Of a stretch of 64,000 bases of DNA, positions 32,283 to 43,100 are shown one piece after another (positions within the stretch are counted from its first letter, which is position 1; each line of letters begins with the position of its first letter). Position numbers and translations under genes: made by a program. A model generated the notes under the pieces. The model was given only the letters and a program-made list of their open reading frames with translations. It was not told where the DNA came from and did not search any database. This DNA is from Pseudomonadota bacterium (GTDB taxonomy: Bacteria > Pseudomonadota > Gammaproteobacteria > UBA9214): the NCBI GenBank assembly GCA_041395565.1, contig JAWLAI010000008.1, positions 152,533 through 216,532 on the forward strand, given 5' to 3'.

Positions 32283-33542
32283 TCAGTTACCGCCGTAGAC
32301 AGGGAAGCGTTTGCACAGCGCGAGCACCTTGCCGCGCACGGCCTCGATCACGGCCGGATTATCGAGGTCGTCGAGCACGTCGCACATGAGACCCGCCAGC
32401 GCGCGCGCCTCGGCCTCGCCCATGCCGCGCGTGGTCATGGCCGGGGTGCCGACACGGATGCCGCTGGTGACGAACGGCGACTGCGGATCGTTCGGCACGG
32501 CGTTCTTGTTGACGGTGATATGCGCCGCACCGAGCGCCGCGTCCGCCGCCTTGCCGGTCAGCCCCTTGTCGACCAGATCGACCAGGAACAGGTGATCGTC
32601 GGTACCACCGGAGACCACCTTGTAGCCGCGCTCCATCATCACGCCCGCCATGACGCGCGCATTGTCCAGCACCTGCTGCTGGTAGACGCGGAACGCCGGC
32701 TCCATCGCCTCCTTCAGGGCCACGGCCTTGGCCGCGATCACGTGCATCAGCGGGCCGCCCTGCGTGCCCGGGAAGACCAGCGAGTTGAGCTTCTTCTCGA
32801 TCGCCTCGTTGGCGCGCGCGAGGATCAGTCCGCCGCGCGGACCGCGCAGGGTCTTGTGGGTCGTGGTGGTGGTGATGTCGGCGATGTTCACCGGGCTGGG
32901 ATACAGACCGGCGGCGATCAGGCCGGCCACGTGCGCCATGTCCACGAACAGCCACGCACCCACGCTGTCGGCGATGTCGCGGAAACGCTGCCAGTCGACC
33001 TTGAGCGAATAGGCGGAGAAGCCCGCCACCACCATCTTGGGCTTGTGCGCCTTCGCGAGCGCCTCGACCTGATCGTAGTCGATCGCACCGGTCGCGGGAT
33101 CCAGGCCGTACTGCACGGCATTGAACAGCTTGCCGGAGAAATTCACCTTCGCGCCGTGGGTCAGGTGGCCGCCGGCGTCGAGACTCATGCCGAGGATGGT
33201 ATCGCCCGGGGCGAGCAGTGCGAGATACACCGCGGCATTGGCCTGCGAACCGGAGTGCGGCTGCACGTTGGCGTAGTCGGCCTGGAACAGCGCCTTGGCA
33301 CGGTCGATGGCGAGCTGCTCGGCGACGTCCACGTATTCACAACCGCCGTAATAGCGCTTGCCCGGATAACCCTCGGCATACTTGTTGGTCAGCACCGACC
33401 CCTGCGCTTCCAGCACCCGCGGGCTGGCATAGTTTTCCGAGGCGATCAGCTCGATGTGGTCTTCCTGGCGCCGGCGTTCGCCCTCGATGGCGGCCCACAG
33501 CTCGTCGTCGTAACCGGCAATGCGCATGTCCTTGTCAAACAT
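32283..33542 (-). CDS. glyA: Serine hydroxymethyltransferase
   Basis: A 419-residue PLP enzyme interconverting serine and glycine with tetrahydrofolate. The PLP lysine lies in TTTTHKTLRGPRGG; other motifs are LIASENYASPRVLEAQGS, YYGGCEYVD and PHSGSQANAAVY. Length and ends are normal. It heads the glyA-nrdR-rib block; the 105-base gap upstream holds its likely promoter. Confidence 0.97.
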   Translation of the reverse strand: MFDKDMRIAGYDDELWAAIEGERRRQEDHIELIASENYASPRVLEAQGSVLTNKYAEGYPGKRYYGGCEYVDVAEQLAIDRAKALFQADYANVQPHSGSQANAAVYLALLAPGDTILGMSLDAGGHLTHGAKVNFSGKLFNAVQYGLDPATGAIDYDQVEALAKAHKPKMVVAGFSAYSLKVDWQRFRDIADSVGAWLFVDMAHVAGLIAAGLYPSPVNIADITTTTTHKTLRGPRGGLILARANEAIEKKLNSLVFPGTQGGPLMHVIAAKAVALKEAMEPAFRVYQQQVLDNARVMAGVMMERGYKVVSGGTDDHLFLVDLVDKGLTGKAADAALGAAHITVNKNAVPNDPQSPFVTSGIRVGTPAMTTRGMGEAEARALAGLMCDVLDDLDNPAVIEAVRGKVLALCKRFPVYGGN

Positions 33543-33647
33543 AGGGGATAACTCTATGAAGTGGTGAGAATTAGCCGGGTACCGGCTGGACGGGGATGAT
33601 AGCCGATAACGCGCGGCCTGGCTAACGAATCCACGCGTCCGCTCCGG

Positions 33648-34592
33648 TCAGCTGGCGACAAAGGCCTCCACCACCGCGCTCCACGCCTGCGCCAGGCTGG
33701 TGCGGTTGTAGCCGCCGCCGCCCATCGCCAGCACGCGTCCCTGGCAATAACGATCGGCGAGCACGCACAGCCGTGCCGCTGCGTGCCGGTGCGCGGCGGG
33801 CGTTAAGCCAAGGTGGGTGAGCGGATCGCCGGCAATGCTGTCCGCACCGCACTGGAACAGGATGAATTCCGGGGGCGTCGCCGCGAGGTGGTCTTCCACG
33901 CGCTGCCAGGCCGCATGAAACGCATCATCGCCGGCGCCCGGCGGCAGCGGGATGTTCAGCTTGGTGCCGACGGCGGCGCCGGTGCCGGTCTCCGCGGCGG
34001 CACCGCTGCCCGGATAGAGATAGCGGCCGTCCTCGTGCAGGTCGGCGTAGCACAGGTCGGGATCGTCCTCGAAGCCGTAGAACACGCCGTCCCCGTGATG
34101 GGCATCGATATCGACGTAGGCCACGCGCCGGATCGCGTGCTCCCGGCGCAGGGTCTCGATCGCGATCCCGCAATCGTTGTAGACACAGAAGCCGGCGGCC
34201 CCCTCGCGCCGCGCGTGATGCAGACCGGCTATCGGCACGAACACGCGGCGGCAGCTGCCGTCCAGCAGGCGTTCTATGCCATCCAGGACGCTGCCGACCA
34301 CGAAGCAGGCAGCTTCATGGACGCCGGGGAAGGCCGGGGTGTCGCCATAGTCGAGAAACCCCTCACCCGTGGCCGACTGCCGGATCACGCGCTCGACATA
34401 GGCATGGGTATGAAACCGCTCCAGGGCCGCGCGGGTCGCCGCCACCGGCGCACGCACGCTGACCCTGCGGTCCAGCCCCAGTGACCGGGCATGCTGCCAG
34501 AAGGCGTCGAGCCGGTCGGGACCGAACGGATGACCCCGGCCGAAGCCGTAGCGCGCCAGCTCGGGTCCTATATAGATGCACGTAGCCGCCAT
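33648..34592 (-). CDS. Histone deacetylase-family hydrolase (AcuC/HDAC class II-like)
   Basis: A 314-residue zinc amidohydrolase. Active-site signatures are GLHHARREGAAGFCVYND, VDIDAHHGDGVFY and QCGADSIAGDPL; the Asp-His-Asp zinc ligands are conserved. Bacterial members deacetylate polyamines, acetyl-CoA synthetase or acetoin-derived substrates; this one cannot be placed further. N-terminal 40 residues (GFGRGHPFGPDRLDAFW) resemble AcuC-type proteins. It faces the rhodanese gene across a 277-base divergent gap. Confidence 0.85.
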   Translation of the reverse strand: MAATCIYIGPELARYGFGRGHPFGPDRLDAFWQHARSLGLDRRVSVRAPVAATRAALERFHTHAYVERVIRQSATGEGFLDYGDTPAFPGVHEAACFVVGSVLDGIERLLDGSCRRVFVPIAGLHHARREGAAGFCVYNDCGIAIETLRREHAIRRVAYVDIDAHHGDGVFYGFEDDPDLCYADLHEDGRYLYPGSGAAAETGTGAAVGTKLNIPLPPGAGDDAFHAAWQRVEDHLAATPPEFILFQCGADSIAGDPLTHLGLTPAAHRHAAARLCVLADRYCQGRVLAMGGGGYNRTSLAQAWSAVVEAFVAS

Positions 34593-34689
34593 GGCATCCC
34601 ATCCTAGCAGTCGCCGGCCGCGTGCCGCCAGGCGGGACGGTACCGCTCCCCCGGTCTGTGTACGGCACCCGCGCGGCGCGGTTCGGCGG

Positions 34690-34814
34690 GGCCTGGACGG
34701 CGATGATTCATAAATAAATTCATTTTACACATATAGATAAAGTCTTTTTCTCACAATTCACATAACAATCCGCCCGGCACGCCTGCCCTGTCCGCTTGCC
34801 GGGCGCGGTTGACA
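34690..34814. promoter_or_regulatory. AT-rich divergent promoter region
   Basis: Positions about 34700-34775 are strongly AT-rich in an otherwise GC-rich chromosome (ATAAATAAATTCATTTTACA and onward), and a perfect TTGACA lies at 34809-34814, 56 bases before the rhodanese start. It probably holds promoters for both the deacetylase and rhodanese genes. Confidence 0.35.
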
Positions 34815-34869
34815 TTTGCACGCCCTGGCCGGAAGGTCATGCCCCTGAGACGACCCGGGAACCCCCGCC

Positions 34870-35307
34870 ATGACCGGATTGCACCGGCAACCGCTCCTGA
34901 TCTGCCTGCTGGGCGTGCTCGCCCAGGCCGCGGGCGTGGCGGACGCGACGCCTTACATCAGCCCCGAGCGGATCGAAGGCATCCACACGGTCGACGCCGA
35001 CGGCCTCATCGAACTGGTGATGCGCGCACCGGAGGTCGTGCTGATCGATGCCCGCATCCGCGACGACCGCAAGGACGGCTATATCGAAGGCTCGATCAGC
35101 CTGCCGGATAACGAAACCGACTGCGCGACGCTCGCCATCCGGGTGCCCGCACTCGACCGCCCGGTGCTGTTCTACTGCAACGGGGTGCGCTGCGCACGCT
35201 CGGCCCACGCCGCCCGCATCGCCCGCGCTTGCGGCTACACCCGTGTTTACTGGTACCGCAACGGCGTCGAGGAGTGGCGCAGGCAACAGTATCCTCTGGT
35301 CAGATGA
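34870..35307 (+). CDS. Exported single-domain rhodanese
   Basis: A 145-residue sulfurtransferase. Signal peptide (LLICLLGVLAQAAGVADA), then a rhodanese fold with VVLIDARIRDDRKDGYIEGS and the active-site loop FYCNGVRCARS, Cys103 being catalytic. It would handle persulfide sulfur in the periplasm. The second cysteine of the loop (Cys108) could form a disulfide with the first. Sulfur-oxidising gammaproteobacteria commonly have several such proteins, but no sulfur genes adjoin it here. Confidence 0.82.
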   Translation: MTGLHRQPLLICLLGVLAQAAGVADATPYISPERIEGIHTVDADGLIELVMRAPEVVLIDARIRDDRKDGYIEGSISLPDNETDCATLAIRVPALDRPVLFYCNGVRCARSAHAARIARACGYTRVYWYRNGVEEWRRQQYPLVR

Positions 35308-35413
35308 GATGCGCTCCCTGCGCGCGCGGGCGTCAGGGAACCATCGCTTGCCCGACCGCGGGTGACGCCTATAATGGGCGCCTTGTATCCAGCTCGCGGA
35401 GTTCCCCGACCTA

Positions 35414-37080
<1,667 letters not shown>

Positions 37081-37081
<1 letters not shown>

Positions 37082-38100
37082 TGATGCCGACCATCGCCGA
37101 GGATGATGCCGCGAAGCTCAGGGCGTTCGAGCAACGCATGCAGCAGGAAGGGGCTGCCGGCTTCGCGGCCGGACCCGCGCCCTGGGATCACTGGGACGAT
37201 CTCGTCAGCCTCGGCACCTATCGGGTGTGGATGAACAGCCTGCGGCGCACCGCCCCGGCCGCAGCGCCGGCGGCCAAGCCGCTCACGACCCGCCTGCTGA
37301 CCGGCGTTGCGCAACTGGCACTGCTCGCCCTGCTGATCGGCAGCGCGGGGGTGTATGTCTCCATCCTCAACCCGCAGCCGCCACTCGCCGCGGGTGGCGT
37401 GCAACCGCCCCCCATCATGGTGGCCGAGCGTACACCGCCGCGCCCGCTGACCAGCGCGCAGCCGGTACGCCGCAGCCACGCCGGCAGCGCCGGCGCGGAC
37501 CTGCCGGCGCCGCCCGGTGAGACCGCGCCCGCAGCAGCTGACGTGCTGCAGACGGCCGCAGAGACGGTCGCGCCAACGCCCGTCCCGGCAGCCCCCGACC
37601 CGGCGGATGGCACGGCAAGCGCCACGGCGCAGACGCTGGCATCGACGCTGGACGCACTGCCCGGCACCGCGGCAGGGCCGGCACCGACCGATCCGGCCGC
37701 GGCAACGCAGGCCGCGGTCGTTGCGACGACCGCGGACGCGGCCGAACCGGCGGCGACACCGGCCGAGGCCGCGCCAGAACCGGCCAGTCGCAACCGGGAC
37801 GAGCCACCGGCGGACAACCATGCCGGCGCCGGGTCGGAAACCGAACTAACGGGTACCTGGGTGGTCAACCTCGCCTCCTACAACTACGAATCCATGGCGC
37901 AGCGCAAGCTGGAACAGTTCCATGACAAGGGCGTGAATGCGGAGCTGGCCCGGATCATGGTCAAGGGCAAGTCCATCATCCGCCTCCGCACCACGGGGTA
38001 TAAAAGCAAGCGCGAGGCCATCGAGTGGGTCCCGCTGCTGGAGGAGCGGCTCGGGCTGGACGGGGCCTGGGTTGCGAAGTACGAGCCGGGCAAAGACTGA
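37081..38100 (+). CDS. Membrane-anchored SPOR-domain protein
   Basis: A 339-residue protein: an N-terminal acidic cytoplasmic part (about 1-70), one membrane helix (LAQLALLALLIGSAGVYVSI, about 80-100), a long low-complexity Pro/Ala-rich periplasmic linker, and a C-terminal SPOR domain (GTWVVNLASYNYESMAQRKL; GKSIIRLRTTGYKSKREAIE). SPOR domains bind denuded peptidoglycan at the division septum. The ATG at 37081 shares one base with the ettA stop, so translation is coupled; no functional link with EttA is known to me. Confidence 0.8.
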
Positions 38101-38132
38101 TTCAGCCGCCGGACGGCGCGGCCGGCGCCGGC

Positions 38133-38849
38133 TCAGGCGTGGTCATCGAGATAACCGCCCGCCTGCAGCCACTGCGCGAGCAACCAGCAACAGGCGGCCC
38201 AGGCGGCACCGGCGGCCCAGCCGGCCAGCACGTCGCTGGGCCAGTGCACCCCGAGGTAAACCCTGCTGACGCCCACCAGCAGCGTAACCAGCACCGCACA
38301 ACCGATCAGGAACAGCCGGACCCGGCGCGCGGCGTGTATCACGGCGAGCAACGCGCCGCCGGTGAGATACACCACGGCCGACAGCATCGCGTGCCCGCTC
38401 GGGAAACTGGATGTGTAGACCATCGAACCGTGCGCAACCAGTTCGGGCCGGGGGCGGGCGAACCCGCCCTTGAGCGCCAGCGCGAACAGCAGCCCCCCGC
38501 CCAGCGCCAGCAGCACGAACAGCGCGATGCGCCGCAGACCCTGCAGCCAGAGATAGCCGACCGATGCCAGCGTGAGCATGCCGAGCACACCGACGCCACC
38601 GAGCGCGGTGAAGTCACGGAACATCTCCTCCACCCACGCGGGTCCCCGCGGATCAGCGAGGTCACCGGGGGCACGCATGGCCAGCAGCAGCCAGCGGTCG
38701 ATGCGCTGCGTGTCGCCTTCCAGCATTTCCTCGGCAATACCGAGGAACACCAGTACCCCGGCGGCCAGGATGACCAGCGCCAGCGAAGCGAAATGATGGC
38801 GCGCAAAGTGCACGGGCGATATCCGTGCGGATTCCGTTTCAGTCGTCAT
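38133..38849 (-). CDS. PAP2-family phosphatase
   Basis: A 238-residue membrane phosphatase with about six hydrophobic segments and the three PAP2 motifs: KGGFARPRP, FPSGHAM and SRVYLGVHWPSDVLAG. Likely substrates are undecaprenyl pyrophosphate, phosphatidylglycerol phosphate or similar lipid phosphates. The ATG at 38849 is chosen because the longer frame to 38969 adds a non-hydrophobic, Arg-rich extension. It converges on the SPOR gene (32 bases apart). Confidence 0.85.
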   Translation of the reverse strand: MTTETESARISPVHFARHHFASLALVILAAGVLVFLGIAEEMLEGDTQRIDRWLLLAMRAPGDLADPRGPAWVEEMFRDFTALGGVGVLGMLTLASVGYLWLQGLRRIALFVLLALGGGLLFALALKGGFARPRPELVAHGSMVYTSSFPSGHAMLSAVVYLTGGALLAVIHAARRVRLFLIGCAVLVTLLVGVSRVYLGVHWPSDVLAGWAAGAAWAACCWLLAQWLQAGGYLDDHA

Positions 38850-39179
38850 GGCGGTCACACGCAAAGGGGGGACCGAGTGTACCGGAACGACCGCATGCCT
38901 GCATGGGCGGCGGGCGCACGGCAAATCGGCAGCCGCACGACCGGATCGGTTCTCAACATCCCGCGCCAACCGCGTTGCAGCCGGGCATGCGCGCCTTGCG
39001 GGCGCAATCTTGGGGACCGGGCGCTCCTGCCCCTGGCCTGGCTGGCGCTCGCTCAGGTAGCGACGGCTGCACTACGCTCGCCGCGCCTCCCCGTTAACCA
39101 AGATCATCACAGGGGATGGTGTCATCGGTTCGAGCGCAACGGCCCGCGCGGGGCCGCTGTCATGACTGCGGCTGCCGGC
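38850..39179. other. 330-base intergenic region
   Basis: The region holds the promoter side of the PAP2 gene and the 3' side of the second PEP-CTERM gene. A GC-rich hairpin CGGCCC-CGCGC-GGGCCG (about 39144-39161) could end the latter transcript. No gene is supported. Confidence 0.4.
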
Positions 39180-39869
39180 CTACTTGCCGTAGCGCGTGAT
39201 ACCGCCCAGGGTCACCAGACCGGTGACGAACAGCCAGGCGGCTGCCGGCACGGGCACGACGGTTGCCGTGATGCCGGGGTTCAGGTACGCCGTGGCGCCG
39301 CCACTGTCCTCGAGCAGGATCTGGATGTAATGCGTACCGGCCCCGACATCGCCCAGCGCGATACCGCTCCAGGGCCGGCCCTCGGGATCACGGGCACCGA
39401 ATTTCCAGACCCCATCCAGCCAGATGTTGATCCCGTTGTCGATGTTCCCGAACGCGGCGGTGATGTCGCGCAGCCCGGGACCGGCATCGAAACTGTAGAC
39501 GATGGCGACTTCCGTGTTGACCAGCCAATTCGCGGGCACGGCTGACACGCGCGTCCAGTTGGCGTTGAGCTGCGCCGGATCGGTGAGCCAGTCACCCAGT
39601 GCCGCCGCGGCCGCGCTGAGGTCGGGCGCCGTGGTGAAGACCTGATCCTGTACGCCACTGAAGGTGTTCGGTGCCGGGAACCAGGGCAGGATGCCGCCCG
39701 GCTGCGTCGCCCCGAGATCACCGATGCTGTTGTTGTAGTACGCCGCTGTCGCGTTGCCGGACACGAGGCTGACCACGGTGGCTGCCTGGACGGAACTCAG
39801 CGTGGTGCAAAGCGACAGACCGAGTAAGCAAAAGGTACGCCAGAACCCGCAGGTGCGATGTGTGCGCAT
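39180..39869 (-). CDS. Secreted protein with VPLPA/PEP-CTERM sorting signal
   Basis: A 229-residue exported protein: signal peptide (TFCLLGLSLCTTLSSVQA), a beta-rich domain (about 30-200), and a C-terminal sorting tail VPVPAAAWLFVTGLVTLGG ending ITRYGK. The middle (WLVNTEVAIVYSFDAG; GINIWLDGVWKFG; GTHYIQILLEDSGG) looks like a jelly-roll or carbohydrate-binding-type fold, which I could not name. Like the cohesin-like protein at 23351-23935, it needs an exosortase encoded elsewhere. Probable surface or matrix location. Confidence 0.7.
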   Translation of the reverse strand: MRTHRTCGFWRTFCLLGLSLCTTLSSVQAATVVSLVSGNATAAYYNNSIGDLGATQPGGILPWFPAPNTFSGVQDQVFTTAPDLSAAAAALGDWLTDPAQLNANWTRVSAVPANWLVNTEVAIVYSFDAGPGLRDITAAFGNIDNGINIWLDGVWKFGARDPEGRPWSGIALGDVGAGTHYIQILLEDSGGATAYLNPGITATVVPVPAAAWLFVTGLVTLGGITRYGK

Positions 39870-40112
39870 GGACTCCTCCGTAAGACTCGCCTTGTCTGCG
39901 CAAGGCGTTGCTGGCCGTTACCGGCCGTATGCCGGCACCGTTACCGGCAGATTTGTATACGAAATGGCCCTGCACGGCATTGACACTACGCAATTCCGGT
40001 GACGCCTGCGGCCGGTCACAGGCCGCACACCGGGGCAGCGGACCATCTGCGTGAACAGCAGCTGGCGTGGACGCACATGCAGGGTGCATGCGCTAACGGC
40101 CGGGACGACCTG

Positions 40113-43100
40113 CTAACCCGTTTCCTGCAAGCGGGCCGGACGGGTTTGTCGTATGAGTGCGGTCTGCAGCGCCCAGCGCGCCTCCGGCGCGATCTGCTGC
40201 AGATACACGATCTCGCCGCCGCTGCTCGCGGCCACGGGCACGCCGTCACGATAGAGGATGCGGTTATGCGGCTGGCGGGCAACCCGGTCGCCCGCCGTGA
40301 CGGTTCCGGTCAGATTGAGCGGATCGCATGCAGCGATGGCGACGAGTTCGCCCTGCCCCGGTGTGTTGCGGATCCTGCGCAGGCTCTGCATGGCCTGCGG
40401 CAGCGCGAACTGCTCGCCGGCGAATCCCTGCACGAAGCGGCCGCCGCGCAACTCGCCGCGCGCCTCCATGCGCCGGTAGACATACAGCAGGTCCCGCCAC
40501 GGCGGCAAACCGGTCTCGTTGTCGAGCAGCTTGCGGAACACGACCCCGTAGCGGTCGAGCAATACCCGCGCGATGTGCGCGACGGGGCCAAACCGGTCCG
40601 CGTCTGCAGCGCTCGACCGGACCGGGCGCAGCAGCGACCAGCGCCCGGCCCGGGCCAGGGTCTGGTAGCCCGGCTGGCGCCTGCCGCGCCGGCGTGCGAC
40701 CTGTTGCGGTGTGATGAGGTTACGCAGCCCCCCGAAGTTGTCCGATGTGATCAGTCCCCAGGCGACCAGTTCTCCCAGCGCGGCCTCCAGTTGCGTGGGC
40801 AACAGGCGCGTGTCATCCAGCAATTCCTGGTAAAAACTCGCACCCCACTGCTGCAGGCTGGCGCGTACCGCGGCGGCGGCGCCCGAGAGCGCGATGTCCG
40901 CGGTAGCGGGCAGCGGATTGCTGCACCGCCAGTCGGCAAGATGCGCGCGGGACAGGAAGCTGATTGGTGTCGAACGCACGGCTGGCTGCTTCTGCCGGGC
41001 ATCCCGCGGCGCCGGCGGCACCTGCAGTCGCAGCCAGACAAACCGGCCGGACTGGCAGAGCGAGTCGAGCTGCAATGTCGTGTAGTCACGGATACGTGCA
41101 GGCAGGATGTCCTGCTCCCAGCTCGCTGCCGCTGCCGGGATGCCTTCGAGTTGCTGCAGGCTGCGCGCCAGCGCGGCCTCCCCCGCGGCCGGCTCGTCCA
41201 GGCCGTGCCAGTGAAACAGGAAACGCATGATATCCGCCGGACTGACCGGCTCGATCTCGCTGCGCAGTTGACGGATGGTGTAACGGTGGATGCGCGCCAG
41301 CAGTCCGCGTTCGCACCACTCGGGCGCGCTGCCTTGAGTGAACTGACCCTGGATGGCGAAACCTTCCTGCTGCAGGGCCAGCAGGCCGGCATCGATCTCG
41401 TTCTGCGGCAACCCCAGCGGGGAATTGAGCTGCGTCATCGTAACCGGGCCGAGTCCTTCCAGACGGCTGCGCAGCAGTTCGGTCAGCGCCGCGCCCCGAT
41501 CAGCGGTCACAGGCTCGGTCGGCTCGATGGGCGGCTCCGGACGCGCGCCGGCAAAGACGGCCAGCGCCTGGTGCAGACGCTCCGCCGCGACCCAAAGCGT
41601 CGCAGCATTATCGGGTGTGAGGGTCGTCGCGCGCCGCTCGTCCTGCAGGTGCTGCAGCCATGGCTGCCACCCGGCGTCGTTACCTTCCGCCGCGGTGACG
41701 AAGCCCAGCACCAGCAGGGCGTCGTGCAGCTCGTCGGCATCACGCGCCAGCGGCCAGACCTCCTGCCGTACCCGTTCGATCGCGGCTGGGTCGAGGGTAC
41801 CGATCCCGGCGGCATCCGCCGGATCGAGATGGCGCTGCTGGTTGATGGCCAGGGTGCGGCGTTCCTCGGCGGCGCCGTCGTCGAGAAAGGCGTAGGGCCG
41901 GGCGTTGATGATCTCCAGCGCCAGCGGCGACGGCGTGGCGAGATCCCGCGTGGTGATGGTGATGCGGCCGGTCTCGATGCCCTGCAGCAGTTCGATCAGG
42001 CCGTCGACATCCATCAGCTCGTGCAGGCAGTCGGCCAGCGCCTGCTCGACCAGCGGATGGTCCGGTACGGCGCGATCCCCCGCGATGTTTTCGAAACAGG
42101 CGAGCTGGTCGGGAAAGATCAGTGCGATCAGGTCCTCGGCGCTGTTGCGCTGGAATGGCGCGGGCACCCGTTTGCCGCCGCGGTTGCGTGGCACCGCCAG
42201 CGCCGTGTTCGTGACCCAGCGCCAGCGCACCGGGAACATCGGCGCGGCCAGCAGCGCCTGGATCAGGATATCCCGCACGGTAGTGGACTGCAGATAACGG
42301 GCCGGCTCATCCAGCGGGAAACTGTGCGTCGGTCCCAGCGACAGGATCAGGCTGTCCTCCGTCGCCGCAGCCTGCAGCTCGAAATTGAACTTGCGGCAGA
42401 AGCGCTTGCGCAGGGCCAGGCCCCAGGCGCGGTTGATGCGCGAACCGTAGGGCGAGTGGATCACGAAATGCATGTCGCCGGTCTCGTCGAAGAAGCGCTC
42501 GAAGACCAGGTGCTCCCGGGTCGGGAGCACGGTCAACGCCGCCTTCGCGGCGGCCAGGTACCCGGCCAGTTGCGTGGCCGCCGCCTGCGGCAGGGCCAGC
42601 GTTCCGGTCAGGTAGCGCAGCGCCGCTTCCTGTCCCTGTTCGAGCTGCGCGTCCAGGGCCTGGCGCAGGCGCGACACGGCGCGGGACAGCTCGTCGCTGC
42701 GCCCCGGCGCCTCGCCGAACCAGAACGGAATGTTGGGCGGCTGGCCGTTGGCGTCCTCCACATATACCCTGCCCTGCTCGATCTTCAACATGCGGTAGGA
42801 CTGATTGCCGAGCTGGAAGATGTCGCCCGGCATGCTTTCGAAGGCGAAGTCCTCGTTCAGCGTGCCGACGAATACGCCCTGCGGCTGCATGATTACGTCG
42901 TAGTCGAACTGGTCCGGGATCGCACCGCCGTTGAGCAGCGCCGTGAGGCGCGCCCCCGTGCGGGGGCGCAGACGGCCGTGCACGGCATCGCGGTGCAGGT
43001 AGGCAGCGCGCCGGCCACGGCGGGTATGGAAGCCTTCGCTCAGCATCTTCACCGTGGCGACGAACTGCGCCTGATCCAGCGACCGGTAGGGCCAGGCAGC

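Noticed and set aside
39100..39140. Possible tRNA T-loop (GGTTCGAGCGC)
   Set aside because: No matching stem, anticodon arm or CCA context. It is chance similarity.
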